Below, piece by piece: positions 11,953 to 22,158 of a stretch of 64,000 nucleotides of DNA; within the stretch, counting starts at the first letter, position 1, and each line of letters starts with the position of its first letter. The notes under the pieces are model-generated. The model worked only from the letters and a program-made list of their open reading frames with translations, did not search any database and was not told the DNA's origin. The position numbers were made by a program, and so were the translations under genes. This DNA is from Larix kaempferi (lineage: Eukaryota > Streptophyta > Pinopsida > Pinales > Pinaceae). Location: NCBI GenBank assembly GCA_027924585.1, contig BSBM01001026.1, positions 2,612,501 to 2,676,500 on the forward strand, in the 5' to 3' direction.

Positions 11953-12756
11953 TTACCTTAGAATATGCTTTACAGCAATCAGGTGAACATGTCTAGGATC
12001 TGTCAGGAACTGGTTCAATGTGTTCACCGCAAAGAAAATATCTGGTCTTGTGTTCGTCAGGTACATCAAGGACCCAATCATCTGATGATACATCGTGGCA
12101 TCAACCAGCTCTGATGAAGCATCACTCAATAGCTTCAGGTTCGATTCCATAGGTGTGGCCATGGCCTTGCAGTCCATGATCCTGACCCGCTTCAGGATAT
12201 CTACTTCATACTTCCCTTGTCCAAGGAAGATTCCATCTGCACTCTGCCACACCTCCATACCTAGAAAGTAATGCATCATACCCAAGTCCTTCATCTCGAA
12301 CTCGGAAGCAAGCTTCCTCTTCGTGTCGAAAATCAACCTATCCTCACCTGTCACAAATAGGTCATCCACATACAGTAGGAGTATCATTGGATTTCCTTCC
12401 TCAACCTTGTAGTAAAGTTTGGAATCCGATTTACTCTTGGTAAAGCCCAAACTGGTCAGGAAGTTGTCTATCTTTCCGTACCATGTCTTGGGTGCTTGTT
12501 TCAAGCCATACAAGGATTTCTTTAACTTGCACACATATGACTCCCTGTCATGTGTCTCAAAACTGAGTGGCTTCTCTAAATACACTTCCTTTTCGACTAC
12601 ACCATTCAAGAAAGCTGTCTTGACATCCATTTGGTGTATCTTCCACTTCATCACTGCAGCCAGAGCAAGTACTGTTCTGATGGAAGTGTATCTGGCTACA
12701 GGTGAAAAAGTTTCTTCATAATATATCCCTTCTTTCTGGGAGAATCCACGAGCCAC
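11953..12756 (-). pseudogene. Copia 1 reverse transcriptase
   Basis: A 267-codon frame with the RVT_2 blocks of Ty1/copia: ARGFSQKEG, FSPVARYTSIRTVLALAA, HQMDVKTAFLNG (catalytic Asp), SLYGLKQAPKTWY, then YVDDLFVTG with the YVDD active site at 12361-12372. The thumb and connection run to LTDPRHVHLIAVKHILR. The catalytic residues are present, but stops on both sides (about 12809 and 11953) break the polyprotein. Copia order gag-PR-INT-RT-RH is kept on this strand. Confidence 0.88.
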
Positions 12757-12807
12757 AAACCTTACCTTGTATTTCTCTATGCTACCATCTGCAACATCCT
12801 TAATCTT

Positions 12808-13309
12808 CTAGATCCACTTGGAAGTCACAACAGACTTCCCTTCTGGTCTTGGGACCACATACCAAACATCATTCTTCATGATCGATTGGTATTCTTCGAC
12901 CATGGCCTCCTTCCATTCTTTCTTTTCTGTTGCTTCTTCATAACTGGAAGGTTCTTTGTTCATTATGTGACCTTGTCCTTTTTCTTTATCTGTGTTCCTG
13001 CTCTGGAATACCATACCTTTCTGTATCTTGGATGAGTTCTCTAGCCCATGATGGTTTCGTCTTGTGATATTTATTCTCATGGGGTGGATCTGCAGGTTCT
13101 TGTGGATCTTCTATTTCACGATCCTCTTCTAGAATTGCTTCATTCATGGTGGTGTCTTGTATTCTGGGTACTCTTGGTTCTTCATTGTATTCCATAAGTG
13201 GCTTCCTCGATTTGATTTATGCTGAGTCTTCATCAAAAGTCACATCCCTGCTGATGTAAATCTTCTTGAATCCTGGAAAGTTGATTCTATATGCCTTTGA
13301 TTTTTCACT
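12808..13309 (-). pseudogene. Copia 1 integrase tail to RT linker
   Basis: Two overlapping frames (13195-12986 and 13080-12808) carry the acidic linker (ILEEDREIEDPQEPADPP) and the start of the RT module (EPSSYEEATEKKEWKEAMVEEYQSI, then NDVWYVVPRPEGKSVVTSKWI). A frameshift within about 13000-13080 and stops near 13307, 13216 and 12809 break it. Confidence 0.75.
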
Positions 13310-14767
13310 TTACCCCACAAATATACCCTTCTTTTTGGAAGGATCTAACTTTGTCCTCTTTTCTTTTGGAACATGTGTATATACTGGACAGCCAAATATC
13401 CTGAGATGGCTGACTTTTGTTTTCTCACTAGAGAAAACTTCTTTTGGTGTCTTGTTGTCAAGTATCTTGTGTGGTGTTCTGTTTTGTACATATACAGCTT
13501 TCCTTGCTGCATCTACCCATAGGTGCATAGGTAGATCTTGGTCATGAAGCATTTCCCGTGCTGCTTCCATGATTGTTCTATTCTTCTTTTCTGGAACCCC
13601 ATTTTGTTGTGGATTGTAAGGAGTGGTCGACTCCCTCTTAATCCCTGAATCACTGCATAACTTCTTGAAGTCCCTTGAAGTGAATTCACCGCCATTTTTG
13701 GATCTAAAGGTCTTGATCTTCTTATCAGTTTGGTTTTCTATCAAGGCTTTGAATTCCTTGAACTTATCAAACACTTCATCTTTGTTCTTCAAGAAATATA
13801 CCCAAGTATTCCTAGAGAAATTATCAATGAAAGAAACATAATATACATACCCACTCAAAGAACTGGATGACATCGGACTGCATACTTCAGAGTGGATAAT
13901 CTCAAAGATTCCTTTTTCCTTGCTTTCACTGCTTGGAAATGCCTTCTTTGTGTTCTTTCCTTTTGCACATCCTTTGCAAACACCTTCATGCTTTGACTGG
14001 ATTTCAGGAAGACCTTCTACTACTTTGCTTGCAATTGGTAGTGCTCTATAGTGCACATGTGCAATCCTTCTGTGCCAAAGTTCACTTGGCTCCATGGATT
14101 CATGTACCATGGCATGTTCAGGTTGTCCCTTCAATTTGTACAGACCTTCCTCTTGATCTCCAATCACTACTGCATCATATATGGTCTTACCTTTTGGCCA
14201 CATAAGTACTTGGCCATCCACAAATGCAACTCTCATCCCCTTTGCATCCAAAGATGATATGGAGAGAAGATTCTTCTTGAGTCCAGGTACATATAGAACA
14301 TCTTTCATCTTTAAAGACTTCCCAGAGTATAACTTGTAGGAGGCTTCACCACTTCCTTTTATAGGGTATTGATAGTCATCCCCAAGTTTCACCTTATGAG
14401 GTGACTCATGTTCAGATAGGTCCATAAGAGATTCTTTAAATCCCGTCATATGTTTGGAAGCCCCACTATCAATAATCCAATCATTACACCCATGTGTAAC
14501 AATACCCATGAGAGCAGACATTAGAACATATTCTTCATCACTTGAAGAGTCTTCACTTTCTACCTTAGTCTTCTTTCTGGGAGGTTCATCATCCTCAGTA
14601 GCATGAGCATGATATCTCTTCTTGTTGTTCTTGTTGTTGTTGTTGTTGGAGCCTTTTTTGTTCCTGGGACAATCTAAGGCATAGTGTCCCTTCTCATCAC
14701 ATGTGTAGCATCTAATGTGAGAGTGATCTTTCTTCTTTTGATGATGGTGAGCAGATTTCTTGTGATG
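13310..14767 (-). pseudogene. Copia 1 gag knuckle, protease and integrase
   Basis: From the 5' side: a CCHC zinc knuckle CYTCDEKGHYALDC (14710-14669), an Asn/Lys linker, protease loop WIIDSGASKHMTG, GAG_pre-integrase HHCC (LWHRRIAHVHY ... CKGCAKGK), then the integrase core. The catalytic acids are altered: the usual HSD is HSE (IIHSEVCSP) and the usual SDNGGEF is SKNGGEF; only the third acid (NGVPEKKNR) remains. The integrase is therefore expected to be dead. The gag N-terminus is missing: upstream the sequence runs into the tail of element B near 14780-14900. The open frame ends at FVG near 13310. Confidence 0.85.
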
Positions 14768-15732
14768 AGGTTGCTCCCTATTGATGCCTTGGGTGTGCAG
14801 GGTATGTGCAAGGTGCTAGAATGGGTTCCAAGGCTCCCAACAGAGGTGCTAGAATGGGTTCCAAGGATCCTAACAGAGTGGGAAAACCCAGACTGAAAGG
14901 CTTCAAAAGGTCCTATGCAAGGACAGTTCTATCCCCAGCATGTTTGGTATAATAATATCCCACGAATATTCGGTCTCCGCTGGAACTCTATGAGTTGGTG
15001 AAATTTGATCAATAGATCAGTCTTCCAATGAAGGAAAACAAAGATGTAAAATTCTATAAACAGATCTACCTAAGAAAGGGAACCTAATCTAAGTTAGACC
15101 TATTCTAAAAGGTGTCTTTTTTATATGCAAGTTTGCTTGATGTAAAAAATAGACAAGTATTTTTAATCCACTTAACATAAATGTTAACAGATTTGTAACT
15201 TATCTGCTTAAATTACCATTAATCAATTAAAATTAACCAACAAAAAATTAAGGGTTAAATGCATTCAAGATCAACCTGTAACTGATATGTTAATTGAAAA
15301 TTTAACATCAATTAAATTTTACTAAGAAAACCATTTGCAGAAATCGATAATGTTTTAATTGAATAAACTCTCTCAAAACATGATGAACACAGAGATCATT
15401 AGCAAAGATAAACCATAACTATAGATCACTGTGCTTAATAAATTGCAAAAGAATTAAACAACATTCGATGAGCAATCTGGAGTAAAATCAACATTCATCA
15501 AATAAACTTGATCAATAAACAAAAGAAAATTTGGGAATAACTTTACTATATTAATGAAAGTCTGTAAGAAATTACAAGCTTTGTATCAAACATGGTATCT
15601 CCAGTCTCTCCTGCTGATTATCTCCTCCAAATTCCAACCTCTTCTCCGCGAGAGATCACCCCTTTAAATAAGAGTTACAAAATAATACAAAGAGTAAATT
15701 CCCACAAACCGAGATTACAAAATCAAACTAAA
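14768..15732 (-). other. Element B 3' tail or LTR candidate, and junction with copia 1
   Basis: No coding domain. On the minus strand, after the ORF B stop, a TATTTAAAGG box lies near 15663, followed by several hundred T-rich bases like the R-U5 of an LTR. Toward the copia 1 gag boundary is a 34-bp unit (starting GGTGCTAGAATGGGTTCCAA on +) duplicated in tandem at about 14811-14878. I could not find LTR termini or a target duplication, so where element B ends and copia 1 gag begins is uncertain within about 14780-14900. Confidence 0.35.
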
Positions 15733-16257
15733 CTAATGGCCCAGAAAGACTTGCCATTTGGCCCAAATCTCTAACAACTCATCTACATTCAGATAGTTAG
15801 CTGACTCAAGCCCCAATTGGGAATTACATATGAATGTTTCGATCTCATTTTTAGCTAACTTATGCCAAATACAGATGACAATATGGATTTTTCCTTCCAT
15901 GGTGATCGGTTTCCTAACTAATTGATCCACATCATCAATCTTGACCTCCTCAAGGCGCTGAATTTTCTGCTTGGCTTTCTCACACCTGCATTCGACTTGC
16001 TCAACCATCAACTTAGGCGAGCAATCATCTTCAATGAGCTCCAAGGCAGAGAACTGTAGAATTTCCATGATAATATCCGCTGCATACCAACGCCTTCTAC
16101 ACATAGCCTGTGATTTCTGAATAATGTCTTCAACTGACTCATTAAGATCAAGCCAAGTGTTTAATGCAGCTCCGATTTTCTTGAATTGAAAATTGTTAAG
16201 AATGGGCATGTCTTCTGGTATGTTCTTGATATACCCCTGCCACTCAACAATTTCTTA
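15733..16257 (-). pseudogene. ORF B, coiled-coil ORF family member, C-terminal part
   Basis: This 158-codon frame (plus about 16 open codons before its Met) is the continuation of the frame that ends at 22159. When copia 2 and one copy of its 5-bp duplication are discounted, the two frames are in register (offset 5901 nt, divisible by three), separated by a single stop at the join. The segment is helical with Cys (QVECRCEKAKQKIQRLEEVK) and ends LLEIWAKWQVFLGH. That terminus resembles the ORF A terminus IVEKFGKMKYSLHQ. Function unknown. Confidence 0.65.
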
Positions 16258-16262
16258 ACTTT

Positions 16263-16966
16263 TGTAAAATCTCAATCACAGCAGAACCTAGCTACTATGG
16301 ATTCCTCACTAGTGAAAGATTGCACAACATTTGCAAGAATAGCATAAATCTGTAAATGAATGAAGAACAATACACATAAGATGGGTGAATAATGTCAATA
16401 TTATTAACTTTCCAACCTCAAAATAGGTTAAGAACACCCATATATACAAATCTGGAAGAATTCGAATCCATCTGGAGTGTTCACACTGATCTAGCTTAGA
16501 AATAGCTCAAACCCCCCTAGGTTGACCAAAATATCCCAAACCATCCCAAACTGGTTTGAATCTGCTGTGTGAATGCTGGGAATGACTGGACAGGCCCATG
16601 TGACCTCACACATGTGAAGAAACTGGTTGGTTAGAGGTTTGGTAGCTAAAATTGGCCAAAAATATGACAAAGTTGGCAAGATTGTCCACAATCTGAGCAA
16701 GTGCGCCCTAGGTAGAAGAGAAGCATGATGAATGCATTAATTAACCTGGGGAGGGCGCTCTAGGCATACTGAATGCATTAATTGCCCTGGGGAGCGCTCC
16801 AAACAGCTAGTTTGACTCAGCACTTGTTCACATTTGCTAACTAGTTCATGATAATTGACCATTTAGTAGCTAACCAACTTAGGGATGTAATAATTAATCA
16901 CTTGGGCATTAATTAACCATCAATTAATAAATGATTAATGGACATAGGTGTAAAAATGTTCTAACA
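16263..16966 (-). repeat. Copia 2 3' LTR
   Basis: 704 bp, TG...CA. Compared with the 21455-22158 copy I count about five substitutions (for example TAACTTTCC against TAACTGTCC, AGTGCGCCC against AGTGTGCCC). It carries a duplicated ATGCATTAATT..CCTGGGGAG phrase near 16730-16790. Confidence 0.95.
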
Positions 16967-16980
16967 CCCCCCCTTAAGCT
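16967..16980 (-). promoter_or_regulatory. Copia 2 polypurine tract
   Basis: The minus strand reads AGCTTAAGGGGGGG directly before the LTR start TGTTAG, the plus-strand priming site. Confidence 0.85.
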
Positions 16981-17149
16981 AGACTTAGTGAAATATCAAA
17001 AATTAAGGCCTTGGCAACTAGGCTCAAGTCACCTTTTACATCATAAAAATTTATTTGTCCATGTAACCAAGGTAAGGAGGAAAACCACATGGGAAATAAA
17101 ACCTCCCCTCTAAAATGGACATGTGGCATATATCAGAATACACCAATCA

Positions 17150-20100
17150 TCACCATGCATCACTCACCCCAAGCAAAGATCTAAGGTGAGTGAAGGTCTT
17201 CTCGGTAAAACACTTGGTGAAGATATCAGTAGTTTTCTCACTGGATGGGCAATACTGCAATGCTATGGTCCGGTCATGCACCAAACCCCGAATGTAATGC
17301 ATGTGTATCTCTATGTGCTTGGTCCTCTGTCTCTGTACTGGATCGGTAGAAATCTTGATTGTACTTTGATTATCACACCAAAGAATAGTGGGTGAATCAA
17401 AGACAATCCCGAACTCTGCAAGAATACCTTGCAACCAAACACATTGTGTGGCTACATTAACTGCTCCCCTGTACTCGGCCTCAGCTGAAGATAAGGAAAT
17501 AGTGCTTTGTTTCTTGCTTGACCAGCATATAGGTCCATGTGAAAGCATAAAAACATAACCGGAAGTTGATTTCCGATCGATACAATCACCGGCCCAATCA
17601 GAATCTGTAAATCCTACTAGTTCAAGGGATGAACCAGCAGCATAATGGATACCAAAGGACTTAGTACCCTGAACATAATGAAGGATCCTCTTGGCTGCCT
17701 TCCAATGGATCTCATGAGGCTCTTGCATGTGCCTTGCAATAGCCCCAACAGCATAAGACAAATCTGGTCGAGAGTGTGTAAGATACAACAAACTCCCAAC
17801 TAGTTGTCTATACAGTGAACTGTCAACTAGTGGTGAAGAACCCCATTCTGTAAGCTTAACTCCTGAAAGAAATGGAAATTTTGCAGACTTACATTCAGCC
17901 ATCTTAAATTTCTGCATCAAATATGAAGCATACCTTGACTGACATACAGAAATTCCATTCACAGTTTGATCTATCTCCAAACCCAGAAATTGTTTTAGCA
18001 ATCCTAGATCGGTCATGGAGAATGCACTGTGCAATGCTCTCTTAACTGAGTCAAGTTCTTTGGTGCAGCTACCAGTGATCAAAAGATCATCAACATACAG
18101 TACAATAATCAATATCAGATCACTAACATGCTGCATATACACATTTGGATCAGACTTACACCTCTCAAACCCCAAAGATAGCAGAAAATTGTCCATTTTT
18201 GCATACCATGCTCTAGGAGCTTGCTTGAGCCCATAGAGTGACTTGTTCAACCTGCAAACAAGTGTATGATCAGAAATAAAACCTTCAGGCTGCTGCATAT
18301 ATATCTCCTCATTCAGATCCCCATGAAGAAAGGCACTTTTTACATCCATGTGATGAATCTCCCATCGCTTGGAAGCCCCAATGGCCAAAACTAGTCTTAT
18401 GGAGTCCATCTTTGCCACCGGTGCAAATGTCTCTGTATAGTCCACTCCTTGGACCTGAGAGTAACCCTTAGCCACCAACCTGGCCTTATACTTCAGATCA
18501 GAGCAATCAGATCCAATTTTGGTTCTATAAATCCACTTGCATTGCACTAGTTTCCTCTTGGGAGGAAGAGGGACCAAATCCCAAGTTTTGTTCTCATGGA
18601 GTGAGTTCATCTCCTCTTGCATGGCTGATTGCCATCTTGGGTCTGTACATGATTCTAAATATGACATTGGATCAGATCCAACCATCAAATAACATGCCTC
18701 ACTCAGATCAGAATTATCACATGCAAAGGAATTGTGAAATTGAGATCTAGTTTTCCTAGCATCTTGGGGATCTCCCACAAGCTCTCCGGCACTTTGAATT
18801 GTTTTCTCTGCCCACTTGGGCCTTGAGGGAGGGATATGTTCAGAATCCATATCAACATCATCTTCAACAATATCAGAATCAGAAATATCAGAGAAAGAAT
18901 CACTACTTACTTCATCATCAAGACGAGGAAATGAGCATTCCCCATCACCTTGTTCACTAGCTTGCAAAAACTCTTCTTCTTCGAATTTGACACTTCTTTC
19001 GATGAAAATTTTGTGAGTGGATGGATCAAAGAGCTTGTATCCCTTGGAATCCTCTGCATAACCAACCATGATTGACTCCTTGCTTTGGGGCTGCAAGGCC
19101 TTTCTCTTCTCCGGTGGAATTCTGGCCCAAGCCCTTGAGCCAAAAATTCTGAAATGTGAGACATTGGGCTTGTGGCCCATCCATGCTTCAAATGGAGTGA
19201 TTCCTTGCAATGCTTTGTGTGGTGCTCTGTTCTGAACATATGCTGCACAATTCATAGATTCAGCCCATAATTTGGGAGACAAATCCCTTGCTTGCAACAT
19301 GCAAGTTGCCATCTCTTTCAGTGCTCTATTTTTGCGCTCTGCAACACCATTTTGTTGTGGTGTGTAGGGCACTGAGTGTTGCATCTGAATGCCATGCTCT
19401 TGACAGAGCTGCTGCAAATTGTTATTGACATACTCTCTGCCATTATCAGTCCTCAAAACCTTCATGGCCTTCCCACTGAAGTTCTCAACCATGCTCTTAA
19501 AAATTTTGAAACATTCAAAGACTTCAGATTTTTGCTTAAGGAAAAATAACCAGCAGTACCTTGAGTAGTCATCGATGAAGGTGAGCACATATTTGCTGCA
19601 GCCATAGGAGGGAGTGGGGAGTGGCCCTATCAGATCAGAATGCACTATCCCAAGTGGCTGATCAGCCCTCCTTGCCTTCCCTTTGTCATACTTCTTTTCA
19701 GGATGCTTCCCAATCATGCAACCCTTGCATGTTCCACTTGAAAAACTGATTTGTGGCAGCCCTTCTACCATCTTTTCTTTGCTTAAAACTTGAAGATATC
19801 TGTAGTTTAGGTGACCATACCTTTGATGCCATAGCTTGCTGGTCTCATTCCCATGTGACAGAAGCACACTTGGTGAAGAGAACTCGAGGAAGTGGGAGAA
19901 CTTGTACATCTTCATGTCATGGTCTGCAACACCCATTGCAACAATTTTCCCGGTGGAAACTTCTGATATCTCCACATCGTCCTGAGTGAAGACCACCTTC
20001 TTTGCTGCTCCAGTATGTGTCATTTGATATACAGAGAGCAAATTTGCTGCAAGGTTTGGTACATACAGCACATTGGAGAAGAAGCCATTCTCCATAGAGA

Positions 20101-21232
20101 TTTTCCCAATGCCATGAGCAGGGATTTCTGAGTCATCTCCCATCCGAATGGAGAGGCCACTGTAGGGTGCAAGTTCAGAGAACGAATCTCTTGAGGAAGC
20201 CATGTGCCTTGAGGCACCTGAATCAATGATGAACAAGGGTGAATGAGATGAACTAGCCACCAAAGCATGGCAGCTCTCCTTGTCTTCAGAAACGCACTCC
20301 TTCTTCTTGGAACTTTCAGGAAGAGGAATATTGTTTTTCTGTAGGAGATGGGTCATGGTGTCTATGGTTTTCTTCATGCATGAGCTCTCTGGATGAAAAC
20401 CTCTTTGACAGTAGCTACATTTTGTCTTCTCAGCCTTCTTTCCCTTGTTCTTGACAGGATTCGAAACCCCCTCAGAGGATTTGGGCCTCTCATCCTTCCT
20501 CTTCTTCTCTTGAGATTTTGACCCCCTGGGTTTTTGCTTGCCTCTTCCACATTTCGAATCTCCAGCTGCAAGAAATTGGTCTTTTTGCTTGATGGAGCCC
20601 ATCAAGACCAGCTTGTCTTGCTCTTGAGTTAGCATCTCCATGAAGTCAGCCAAAGATGGCATCTTCCAACCTCTAACTGTGAGCCTTGTGGAGTTGAAGG
20701 AAGACACAAAAACTGAGTATTCAGAACCCAATTTGGAGAGAATGGACAACACCAACTGTTCTTCTTTCTTCTCTATGCCACATTGTCTGATCTGCAAGAC
20801 CAAGTTCTTGAACTTGGTGAAGAAGTCCTGGATGGAATCGAAATTCCCTGGGCTCAGTGAGACAAGCTCATTTTCGAGCTGGTGGCCTCTCATCTCATCA
20901 GTCTTTCCAAACAGGGTCTCAATCTTGAGCCACACTTCATTTGGAGTTGCTAGACTTTCTACATGAAACAGGAGGTCTCTCGAAATGCTGAGACAAAGGA
21001 GGCCAAATGCCTCATCCATTCTGTTAAAAAACTTGGATTTCTCCACAGCTGAGTTTGGCTCCACCTCAGTGCCCATCGTAATTCTGTAGGGACCCTTAGA
21101 TCTCAGCAAAATCACCATTTCTGCCTTCCAATCGAAATAGTTGAAGGGTGTGAGCACGTTTGGATGAGATGGATCCATTCTTCTCTGCTGCAATTCGCAC
21201 TTGCTGACAATGCTGATCTTCAATACCTGCAA
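17150..21232 (-). CDS. Copia 2 gag-pol polyprotein
   Basis: 1360 codons without a stop, the usual length for plant Ty1/copia. Domains in order: gag (about 20-220), CCHC knuckle CSYCQRGFHPESSC (272-285), protease loop IIDSGAS (335-341), GAG_pre-integrase HHCC (H469, H474, C502, C505), integrase core with D533, D596, E632, acidic linker (750-800), RT with HMDVKSAFLHG (D963) and YVDD 1046-1049 (DNA 18086-18097), RNase H with FTDSDWAGD and SSAEAEY near the end. All key residues are present. The true start may be Met19 (MDPSHPNVL, 21178), where gag similarity begins; it would copy its RNA in particles and integrate the DNA. Confidence 0.95.
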   Translation of the reverse strand: MQVLKISIVSKCELQQRRMDPSHPNVLTPFNYFDWKAEMVILLRSKGPYRITMGTEVEPNSAVEKSKFFNRMDEAFGLLCLSISRDLLFHVESLATPNEVWLKIETLFGKTDEMRGHQLENELVSLSPGNFDSIQDFFTKFKNLVLQIRQCGIEKKEEQLVLSILSKLGSEYSVFVSSFNSTRLTVRGWKMPSLADFMEMLTQEQDKLVLMGSIKQKDQFLAAGDSKCGRGKQKPRGSKSQEKKRKDERPKSSEGVSNPVKNKGKKAEKTKCSYCQRGFHPESSCMKKTIDTMTHLLQKNNIPLPESSKKKECVSEDKESCHALVASSSHSPLFIIDSGASRHMASSRDSFSELAPYSGLSIRMGDDSEIPAHGIGKISMENGFFSNVLYVPNLAANLLSVYQMTHTGAAKKVVFTQDDVEISEVSTGKIVAMGVADHDMKMYKFSHFLEFSSPSVLLSHGNETSKLWHQRYGHLNYRYLQVLSKEKMVEGLPQISFSSGTCKGCMIGKHPEKKYDKGKARRADQPLGIVHSDLIGPLPTPSYGCSKYVLTFIDDYSRYCWLFFLKQKSEVFECFKIFKSMVENFSGKAMKVLRTDNGREYVNNNLQQLCQEHGIQMQHSVPYTPQQNGVAERKNRALKEMATCMLQARDLSPKLWAESMNCAAYVQNRAPHKALQGITPFEAWMGHKPNVSHFRIFGSRAWARIPPEKRKALQPQSKESIMVGYAEDSKGYKLFDPSTHKIFIERSVKFEEEEFLQASEQGDGECSFPRLDDEVSSDSFSDISDSDIVEDDVDMDSEHIPPSRPKWAEKTIQSAGELVGDPQDARKTRSQFHNSFACDNSDLSEACYLMVGSDPMSYLESCTDPRWQSAMQEEMNSLHENKTWDLVPLPPKRKLVQCKWIYRTKIGSDCSDLKYKARLVAKGYSQVQGVDYTETFAPVAKMDSIRLVLAIGASKRWEIHHMDVKSAFLHGDLNEEIYMQQPEGFISDHTLVCRLNKSLYGLKQAPRAWYAKMDNFLLSLGFERCKSDPNVYMQHVSDLILIIVLYVDDLLITGSCTKELDSVKRALHSAFSMTDLGLLKQFLGLEIDQTVNGISVCQSRYASYLMQKFKMAECKSAKFPFLSGVKLTEWGSSPLVDSSLYRQLVGSLLYLTHSRPDLSYAVGAIARHMQEPHEIHWKAAKRILHYVQGTKSFGIHYAAGSSLELVGFTDSDWAGDCIDRKSTSGYVFMLSHGPICWSSKKQSTISLSSAEAEYRGAVNVATQCVWLQGILAEFGIVFDSPTILWCDNQSTIKISTDPVQRQRTKHIEIHMHYIRGLVHDRTIALQYCPSSEKTTDIFTKCFTEKTFTHLRSLLGVSDAW

Positions 21233-21442
21233 ACAACTCTCAAATCACTCAGGAGGGATCTACACTAACAGATTCGAACCCTGTTTGGATAGTGGGTGCA
21301 TTCGGGAGAGCATCACACCTGAGAGGAGCCACTAGATTTCTCCAGTAAGCTCAAGGCAATGGCCTCAGGAATTATGTGGTTTCTCCACTGCTTCTGGCAA
21401 TCCACTAAAACAGTCTTGCTGGTTCGAATGGTAGCTCCAAGA

Positions 21443-21454
21443 GCTCTGATACCA
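21443..21454 (-). promoter_or_regulatory. Copia 2 primer binding site (tRNA-iMet)
   Basis: The minus strand reads TGGTATCAGAGC directly after the 5' LTR, the standard plant copia primer site complementary to the 3' end of initiator tRNA-Met. Confidence 0.92.
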
Positions 21455-22158
21455 TGTAAAATCTCAATCACAGCAGAACCTAGCTACTATGGATTCCTCA
21501 CTAGTGAAAGATTGCACAACATTTGCAAGAATAGCATAAATCTGTAAATGAATGAAGAACAATACACATAAGATGGGTGAATAATGTCAATATTATTAAC
21601 TGTCCAACCTCAAAATAGGTTAAGAACACCCATATATACAAATCTGGAATAATTCGAATCCATCTGGAGTGTTCACACTGATCTAGCTTAGAAATAGCTC
21701 AAACCCCCCTAGGTTGACCAAAATATCCCAAACCATCCCAAACTGGTTCGAATCTGCTGTGTGAATGCTGGGAATGACTGGACAGGCCCATGTGACCTCA
21801 CACATGTGAAGAAACTGGTTGGTTAGAGGTTTGGTAGCTAAAATTGGCCAAAAATATGACAAAGTTGGCAAGATTGTCCACAATCTGAGCAAGTGTGCCC
21901 TAGGTAGAAGAGAAGCATGATGAATGCATTAATTAACCTGGGGAGGGCGCTCTAGGCATGCTGAATGCATTAATTGCCCTGGGGAGCGCTCCAAACAGCT
22001 AGTTTGACTCAGCACTTGTTCACATTTGCTAACTAGTTCATGATAATTGACCATTTAGTAGCTAACCAACTTAGGGATGTAATAATTAATCACTTGGGCA
22101 TTAATTAACCATCAATTAATAAATGATTAATGGACATAGGTGTAAAAATGTTCTAACA
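21455..22158 (-). repeat. Copia 2 5' LTR
   Basis: 704 bp, almost identical to the 3' copy. It supplies the promoter for the minus-strand transcript. Its outer end (22158) abuts the ACTTT duplication and ORF B. Confidence 0.95.

Larger units (their letters stand above)
16263..22158 (-). mobile_element. Copia 2: full-length young Ty1/copia retrotransposon
   Basis: A complete 5.9-kb element: 704-bp LTRs at 16263-16966 and 21455-22158, both TGTAAAATCTC...TTCTAACA, with only about five differences seen by eye (about 0.7 percent). A 5-bp duplication ACTTT flanks it (16258-16262 and 22159-22163). Primer site and polypurine tract are in place, and one uninterrupted 1360-codon gag-pol frame lies between. 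It sits inside ORF B. Near-identical LTRs and an open frame indicate a recent, possibly still mobile insertion. It is the youngest datable layer of the window. Confidence 0.95.
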
